From the NCBI GenBank assembly GCA_963576735.1, contig OY755183.1, positions 13,969,213 to 14,033,212 of the forward strand: a DNA stretch of 64,000 bases. The letters are read 5' to 3'. Source of the stretch: Bedellia somnulentella. Taxonomy: Eukaryota; Arthropoda; Insecta; Lepidoptera; Bedelliidae. A program made the position numbers and the translations under genes. Position 1 is the first letter of the stretch. The number at the start of each line of letters is the position of its first letter. The notes under the pieces are model-generated. The model worked only from the letters and a program-made list of their open reading frames with translations, had not been told where the DNA came from and did no database searches. Positions 24,801 through 33,800 of this stretch are shown in pieces.

Positions 24801-27800
24801 AACGTTTTCTACTAAATTAAATAATATTTTCTGCGAACCAAACGAATTAAACAAGTTATTGGAACAATATTCTGATTTATGGCGGGATGAATTAGGATCA
24901 TTTAATAAATTTAAAGTACATTTACAGTTAAAAGAAAATGCTATGCCTAAGTTTTTTAAATCGAGGACAGTCCCTTTCGCTTTGAAAGATAAAGTAGAAC
25001 AGGAGTTAGAGAGGTTAGTCAGTTTAGGGATTTTAGTTCCTGTTAACCACTCGGAGTACGCCACCCCAATAGTTCCAGTGCCTAAGGAGAACGGTAAAGT
25101 AAGAATAGCGGGTGACTACTCGGTAACCTTAAATAAAGACTTAGTAGTCGAAAAATATCCTCTGCCCAGAATAGAGGAGGTGTTCGCTAAGCTCGGAGGG
25201 GGTCAGCATTACTCAAAAATCGATTTAAAAAACGCGTACAATCAATTTATTTTGAGCGATTCCTCACAAAATCTTACAACCATTAACACCTCCAAAGGAT
25301 TGTTTAAATATACGCGCCTGGTTTACGGATTAGCTAACGCGCCTGCCATCTTCCAGAAATCGATGGAACAACTCCTTTCAGGCATAGGTGAGGGTGTAAG
25401 CTGCTGGATTGATGACATCTGCGTTACGGGGCCCGACAGACAAACACACTTAAAGCGACTAAAAGAAGTACTGAGTAGGTTAAGTGATGCAGGGTTGAGG
25501 TTACAAAAAGAAAAGTGTGAGTTTTTTAAGGATAGTGTAACATATTTAGGCTACGTTATTGACAAAAATGGATTACGGACGTGTCCAGAGAAAGTTCGTG
25601 CTATCATAAAAGCTCCGGAACCGACAAATATTACAGAAGTAAAGAGATTTTTAGGAATAGTAAATTACTATCGAAATTTTGTACCAAACGCATCTTCTGT
25701 ATTGAGTCCACTCCATGAACTATTGCGAAATGGGGCACCTTGGCAATGGGGTGAGCGCCACCGTCACGCCATGCGCCGCGTGCAGCGCGAGCTGGCATCG
25801 GAGCGGGTGCTGGCGCACTTCGACCCCGGCGCGCAGCTCGTGCTGACCGTGGACGCGGGCCGGCCGGGCTGGGCGCGGTGCGAGCGCAGCGGGGGGCGGA
25901 CGGTTAAAATGTGTATTGAGGGACAATTTAGCGCCCAACATTGTGCATGAAAAATTATTGGGTTATTTATTTGAGTATAGGAACACCGTGCATTGTACTA
26001 CGGGACATAGCCCGGCAAAATTAATGTTTGGTAGAAATTTACGATCTCGTCTTGATTTAATATCACCATTAAATGATAAGGTTGACTGTTTAGATATTAA
26101 TAGCGCATGCCGAAGACAATTTGAAGTAGGCGATGCAATTTGGGTTAGACGGTACAATGCAAGAAGGGAAAGCTGGGAATCAGGTATAATTAAGGAAAAA
26201 ATTGGTAATAGAATGTTTAAAGTTTTTATAACTCGATTTAATGAAACGTGTATTAGACATGTCGACCAACTTCTAAGAAATTATTCTGATAAATGTAAAA
26301 ATCTAGAACCTAGTACGATGACACACCAATCGTCTTCATTCATCTCGCCGCCTGAATCGATACCAGAAAGCTCGCCGGTTCACTCACCTCCGGGTATTAA
26401 TTGTCCATCTATTGTTAACAATGAGGGAGAGGTGGTTGGGGTCCACCCCAGTGCGTCATTGGTAGATGAACAGGTCGTAGGTGTGGCAGCCGTACCTCCT
26501 CGTGATGACGATGGAGAGGAATGGAATGATTGTGAGGATGAGAGGTGTGAGAGAGGAGAGAACAAGGGGCTCAAGCGTCAAGCGTTCAGATTGATAGGCC
26601 ACTGAATAATCCGACTGACTCGCATGAGTCTCCGTTGCTCACACGTCAGCTACGTCCCAAAAAACCAATAGATTACACTAAGTTTTTAAAGTAGTTTTAA
26701 CTAAATTAATTGTTGTTATTGTTTGTTACCAGGTTTCTAAATTAAGTGTGAAGGGATGATGTATATGTACCCACCTATGAAAATTATATAGCGCGCTGCG
26801 CCCGCGCATTCGTCAGCTTTGACAGTAATAAACCAGTACGTGTGTTAAACGGTCGTTTTACTTATCTCAATACTTATCAGTAGTATATTCTAAATCTTCA
26901 ATGAACAGGTTTATTAAAGATTTTACTTTTACAAGAAGCTCTTTAAATCTATAAAAGTTTACTCACGAGTCCTCATTATCCGGGTCCCAATTGCTGATAG
27001 AGAACCCAGCAAAGGGTTCACAAATATGATCAGTTGGTAGGAAAGCTGGTAGCAGTTTCGCTGGTAAGGTCAGACGGGCTGTCAGGTCTATATCTTCGTT
27101 GGCATTAGGATGGATTGGCTCCAGAAATTTGTTTTCTGTGCTGTAATTATATAGATAGATAACTCGTTTATTTATGTTAACATTACACCACATACAATAT
27201 AAAAAACAATACAGAAAGTGAAAAAAACAATATTTTTGACCTAGAAATTAGTGCTATGGTAACACAAACTAGGTCCTAACTCAGTGCTTGATATTGCCAA
27301 GTGGCAAAACACTGGTTTTCAGTTAAGGCCTACACTACACTACACATCATTAAATAATATATAAACAAAAAAAAACTGTCTTTTATATGTTTTTTGCAAT
27401 ACAATAGCATAGTCAACATTAATACTAGGTGTAGTATGAAGCGCAATACACACTGAGCCCGCCGGGCCGCCGACATATGACGACAACGTTTTGTCGGTGG
27501 TCTAGTTTTCATACATAGGTTAGGCATAAATCTCTCCATACAGGCCGCCGGGTTGTGTCGCCGGGCAATGTATGCGGCCCGGCGGGCTCAGTGTGTACAT
27601 AAAAACATATACTCACGCCATTATTTCCCATTGGGGTAGGCAGAGACTATTGATCGCCACTTTGTACGATCCTGGCAAACCTCTCTAGCTTCGTTTACAA
27701 CAATCATCAATATTTTCGTTTACAACATTCATCAATCTTTTCATACATACTCTTTAATTCTGCATACTTCGGACGCCGGCCTTTTTGAGCACACTCTCAG

Positions 27801-30800
27801 TGTGTATTGCGCTATTTGCACTTTATATATATTTTTGTTGGATTTCGTTTGTTTATGTATTACTCTAGGGCCATGTAAGGGTAAAAACTTAGCAAATGAC
27901 CCTATAATAATAGACTTAAATAAAAGTGATATTGATAGTGATCTCTAAGTCAGTCTGCCTTTCCAGAGAAAATATATCTTTTTATTAAGAAACACTATGT
28001 TGTGTTTCAGATATAAAGTGTAATTTTAGGAACATTGTTTACATTATCCCACTAACTTACTCTTTACAATATGAAGAATAGTATAATCTACTTTGGCCTA
28101 TCAAATTGAACGACAAACAGCACTTAGATAATTTTTATTATACATACATATCAAAACAATTTTAATGCAAAATAAAAATTGATCCATTTTTCCTGTTATA
28201 TATACAGCCATACATACATATTATTCACGGCGATAACTCCCAAAAAGAGGGACAAGATGGGAGAAAGTATCGTTGGGTCTCCAATCCAAGCGCATCGCCG
28301 CAAAAAAGCACTTAAAAAAGCCCTATACCGTTAGTCGCCTCTTACGACACCCGTAGGTAGAAAGGGGTAGTAACATTCTAAGCCGGCATTAAACGGCTTT
28401 CCCTGTTATATTAATATTTTTCATAAATTATACATACCTCAATATCAATGCATAAGTAGATACATTTATCGGCAATGTTGCATTGAAAGCTCTGTTAGAG
28501 GAGGTGACATCTCCAGCCGTCGCTGAAAGTCTCTCGAAAAATGGATCTGAAGAAAAAGTTGAAAATATGTTAGAAGGTGCTCAATATAGCTGTGTAGTGT
28601 CGGCATAGAATAGCACTACCCCATCTCTTCCCGTGGGTGTTCCGTAAGAGTCGACTAAGGGACTTCAGGGCTTCTATCATCTTCGCCCTTACACCAATCT
28701 AAGGTCTGCCGTGCTGATAGATGCGTGGCCAGGGGTGAGCCTGGTCTCTAGCGTGCCAACGTCCCGGAGCCTGGTGAACTCCGGGCACTAAATAACCTTG
28801 CTTTGTCAAGCGGGGCTCTGACAAAGTGGACAGAATGCTTGCCTAGCTACTCGTGGGAATCACATGTGTTTAAATAAAAATCAACACGGAGACGGCGATA
28901 AAGCTCGCCACTTATCACGTCATAGATTCTCATTGGGCGAAAAGTGGGCTGGAGAGACCCGCTTTAGTATGATGAATGTTTGCGGAGGAATGCAAGAAAA
29001 GTTAGATGAAGTATGCCTGGTAATGAAAGAAAAGAATTTATATTTGCTGTGTGTAAATGAGACGAAGTGTAAGGGAAAAGAGGTCTCGCAACTTGGATCA
29101 ATTACTGCCATCTGGTCGGGGGTCGACCCTAATATCAGAGCTTGCCAAGGAGTGGGACTTCTTATGTCTGAAAGGATGGTTCAATGTATGTCAGAGCATG
29201 AGTGTGTGAGTCCAAGGCTCCTCTGGGTTAAGTTGAAAGTGGGTTTGATCCGGTTACGCATAATATGCGTCTATGCGCCGGATATGTCGAAAGCACTAAC
29301 TCAGAGGGAAGAGTTTTGGAATTTATTAGGTGATGTAGTGAATGGGTGTGATTTGAATGAAAGGATAATTATGTTAGGGGATTTTAATGGTTGGGTTGGT
29401 GTGAAACGCAACGGATGTGAACGAGTATTAGGAAAATATGGGGATCAGAGAGTGAATGAAAATGGGGAAAAATTGATTGAAGTATGTTTGGAGAGGGATC
29501 TTTGTGTTACTAACACATTGTTTAAACACAAAGATATCCACATGTATACAAGGCAACGAGGTAGCGAGAGAAGTATGATAGATTTTGTGATTGTGGATGA
29601 AAGACTGAAATCAAAAGTGGTTGACACTAGAGTCTATAGAGGTGTCAACGTGGGAACAGACCATTTCCTCGTCGTGTCACGAGTAAGGGGTCTGTTCAAA
29701 CGGTGGCGTCATAGGACTAGAGTGCCAACTACTGAACCTTCGAGAATAAGAGTAGAAAATTTAGTAGAAGATGAAAAAATAGGAGATGAATATGTTAAGA
29801 AATTGGATGAAAGACTGAGTTGCGTAGAAATGACGGATGAAATGGAAATTGAAGATGTATGGAGTGTGCTCAAATCTACGTTAGTTGAATGTGCGACGGA
29901 AGTTTGTGGAGTGAGCAAAAGGAAAATTAGACCATCAGCTAGTTGGTGGGATAAAAATGTGAAAGATGCAGTGAATGAAAAGAAGAAAGCTTGGCTCGAT
30001 TTACTAGCAATCAAAGCTAGTAAACGGATGAATGTGTGTATAAATGATGATGAAGTTGAGAGATTTGAAGATGAATATAAGAGAATAAAGAGAATGGTTA
30101 AGAATAAAATAGAGCAGAAAAAGCGAGATCTGAAAGAATGGAGTGAAAAGAAACTCTCCAATAATTTCCAAAACAATCAAAAATTGTTTTGGAAATATAT
30201 CAGACGTGAAAGGGGAGTTTCACAAAACACCAGTACAAATGTAATGAAGGATGAAAAAGGTGAATTAATGACTGATGGAATTAGAATAAAAAGGGTATGG
30301 AAGGATTATTTCGAGGGTCTCTTTGAAAAAGAGGATGACCCCACTACTTCAGCAATTGATATTAATATTAATTGTAACGAAGTGTTGGGTGATATGTGTG
30401 AAAGTGTGATAAGTATGGAAGAAATTGTAAAAGCGATGAAATGTATGAAATTAGGGAAAGCGGCAGGGTATGATAGAGTTAATATCGAAATGCTAAGGGC
30501 TGGTAAAGGGTTAGTGGCTTCTTGGCTGTTCTTCCTTTTTCGAAAGTGTTGGGCACTTGGCAAAGTACCAAATGATTGGTGCAGAGCGGTGATAGTGCCC
30601 CTATATAAAGGGAAAGGGTCACGCCAGGTAGCAAAAAACTACCGTGGTATTAGCCTACTTAGTGTTGTCGGTAAATTGTATGCTAAGGTATTGATTGAAA
30701 GAGTGATGAAAGAAACTGATGAGAAAATCTGGGATGTGCAAGCAGGGTTTAGAAAGGGAATGGGATGTATGGATCAAATCTTCTCCTTAAGGTGCATCAC

Positions 30801-33800
30801 AGAAAAATTCTTAGCAAAGAACCAAAAAGTGTATTGCACCTTCATTGATCTGGAGAAGGCGTATGATAGGGTAGTAAGAAAGAATTTGTGGGAGGTGTTG
30901 TCTAAGTTCGGTTTGGGGAGCCAACTTATACGTGCATTGGAGTCACTCTATGAGGGTTCCAGTGCATGTGTAAGAATAAACGGAGAAAACACGGACTGGT
31001 TTGAAATCTCTAGGGGTGTACGTCAGGGTTGTGTAGCTTCTCCGTGGCTTTTCAATCTGTTCATGGATGACTGTTTGAAAGAACTACGCGAAAGTGATTA
31101 TGGTCTGAGAATGGAAGGATTCATCATTAAATGCCTCTTATACGCTGACGATCAAGTATTACTTGCATCAACGGTAAATGAGTTGCAAGAGATGGTGAAT
31201 ATTGCGTGTAAGTCTTTTGAAAGAAAGGGCATGCGAGTGAATGTCGACAAAACCAAGACAATGGTTTTCCAGAGAGAGGAAAGTATGACAGAATGTGAGA
31301 TTACAATAGGTGGCAAGAAAGTGGAACAAGTGAAAGAGTTTGTATATCTGGGAAGTTTGTTTACAAGGGACGGAAAATGCGAGGAAGATATTGAAAGGAG
31401 AGTAAAAAAGGGAAATGCGGTAAATGGAGCCATAAACAGTCTAATGTCGAGCCAGTTCCTGTCTGAAAAGGCGCGAATGGCAGTTCACAATGCTGTACTG
31501 GTTCCTACGCTGATGTATGGTAGTGAATGTTGGGCATGGCAAAAGAGGCATGAAAGTAGAGTGAATGCAGTGGAAATGAGATCCCTCAGAAGTATATGTA
31601 ATGTAAGGTTGTGCGACAGAGTGAGAAATAGTGTAATTCGTGAACGTTTAGGTGTGAAAGATGACGTAGTGTGCAAGATAGAGAAAGGAATGTTAAGGTG
31701 GTTTGGGCACATAGAGAGGATGAATGACAGTAAATTGGTGAAAGAGATCTATAGAGCCAACGTGGAAGGTAATGTGAGTAGAGGACGACCACGGAGAACA
31801 CACTTGGACCAAATTGAGAGTGTGCTCAAAAAGGCTGGCGTCCGAAGTATGAAGAATAAAAGAGCATGTATGAAAAGATTGATGGATGTAAACGAAGCTA
31901 GAGAGGTTTGTCAGGATCGTACAAAGTGGCGATCGATAGTCTCTGCCTACCCCAATGGGAACAATGGGCGTGAGTATAAGTAAGTGTCGGCTTAGAATAG
32001 CACTATCCCATTTCTTCCGGTGGGTGTACGTAAGAGGCGACTAACGGTATTGGGGCTTTTAAGGGATTTTTGGGCGATGCGGTTGGAGACCCATCACCAA
32101 TGACCTTTATTTTTACCATTTTTTCCCCACACATATTTCCAAAAGTGGCTGAGAAATTTCAAATACCTTAGCTCTGGCTTCTAGGGATTTACAGCCATGA
32201 GTATATGATGTATGTGCTCAATATAAAAAAAATACTACAAAATAAGTCTACTTTTAACCTATATCTGTAGTCCTTCGTCTCTGAACATGCTAGATCCCCA
32301 GTTATCATCACTATTATGAATAAAAACAATATCCAATAGATAAGATATATACCAATAATTTCGTTAGCATCTAGCTCTCCATTAAAAACATCAGGATTGG
32401 CAGCAATAGCGCCCTTATTTTTTTTCTTTTTTTTCTTAGTCGGCGCTGGGGCATCCCCGTCGGCAGCGCAATCTTCTGTGGCCCCATCTTCATCATCCTT
32501 TTTGCCTCTTTTGGCCTATAAATTAATTAATATATAGTCATTCAGATTTTAATACAACATTTGGATCCTCAAAAATAAAATCTAAGTTAAAGTACTCTAA
32601 CTTTTGAGCACTAACTAGCCATGCAACAGGTTTTTAAGTGATTGGTAGGGGTTGGAACCCAACATGGACAAAATGTCATGTAACACTCAGAGAAAAATAT
32701 AATAGCACCTCTGCCAACCCTTCTGGGATAAATAGTTAAAAAATAATTCTATTACTGTATGAATCAAATTATTAAAAAAGAAATATGTTCATACCTGTGC
32801 AGCTTTACACAATCCCCCAGCCATTTTCAAGACATCATGATGAACAGCATCTACTCGAAATGAGTAGATTCTAGCAGAAGCATCAACCACAGTGGAAGCT
32901 GTTTGCAGATTCTCCATTCGGGAGTCGTGCCGACGCAACATGGATGACATGAAGTCAATGAGCTGCAGATTCCATGCATTATCCTTGTTTATTTTCTGCA
33001 AAATAAATAACAAGTAAATCAGTAGAAACAAAAATAAAAAAAGTTTACTTTTAGAATTCATATCACAATTCGTATTGTTTTCTTTCGTAACACATTATGT
33101 AAAGAGATCGCTTTTAGTGATAAGACCGCAAATTATACTTTTATTTAATTCTGTTTATTTGCAAATGATTCTCCTTATTTTGATTTTGATGTGCAAAAAG
33201 AGTTTTCTATTCTATTTTATCATGGGTCACTCAATCAACTATATTTTACCAGCTGTATATCTAGTATAACGTATTTTTCAAAAATTTGCTTACTCAAGTA
33301 TTAGTAAACTCTGATTTAGAATAGAATAACTCTTTATTGCACATCAAACACAAATTTACAAAAGAAATTATCATACAGTTTACAGTGAGGTACAATTGGC
33401 AGTCTTATCGCTAAAAGCAATCTCTTCCAGACAACCTTTGGAAGGTGAGATCGATAAATTAGTTATCTGGGTAGATGCACAAAACAAGCTTACTTTAAAA
33501 CTTATTTAATTGAAATAATAACATAAATATTAATTATACAAAATATTATACATATTTAACATAATGAACACACATACCTATATATAACTACATACTTTTA
33601 TATATACAAGCAATACAAATACCTGAATAAAATACACATATACTATATTTAAAAATTTAATTAATACATATAATTTAAAAAGCAACAGTATTACAGCGCT
33701 TCAGTGAGATAGTGTTGTTTCACCAGATCCTTGAACACATTAAGTGAGTTAGCCAATCGCACCTCCACAGGAAGTGCGATCCACAATTGCACAGCGTGTA

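Larger units (their letters stand above)
23757..26879 (+). mobile_element. Gypsy-type LTR retrotransposon, internally deleted, 3.1 kb
   Basis: Two 123-bp LTRs (23757-23879 and 26757-26879), starting TGATGTATATG and ending TATCA, differ at one base. The 5-bp duplication GTAGT flanks the element (23752-23756 and 26880-26884). A primer-binding site TGGCGACGAGG starts at 23881 and a short purine tract GAAGGGA precedes the right LTR. LTR identity implies recent insertion. The order gag, protease, RT, integrase end fits Gypsy/Metaviridae. There is no envelope ORF. It lies in the condensin intron 23294-26966, antisense to the gene. Confidence 0.95.

Noticed and set aside
23757..26879. Endogenous retrovirus with envelope
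   Set aside because: No envelope frame exists between the integrase remnant and the right LTR; it is a deleted Gypsy-type retrotransposon.
29709..30563. Antisense ORFs inside the LINE
   Set aside because: Mirror of the intact endonuclease/RT frame; no independent motifs.
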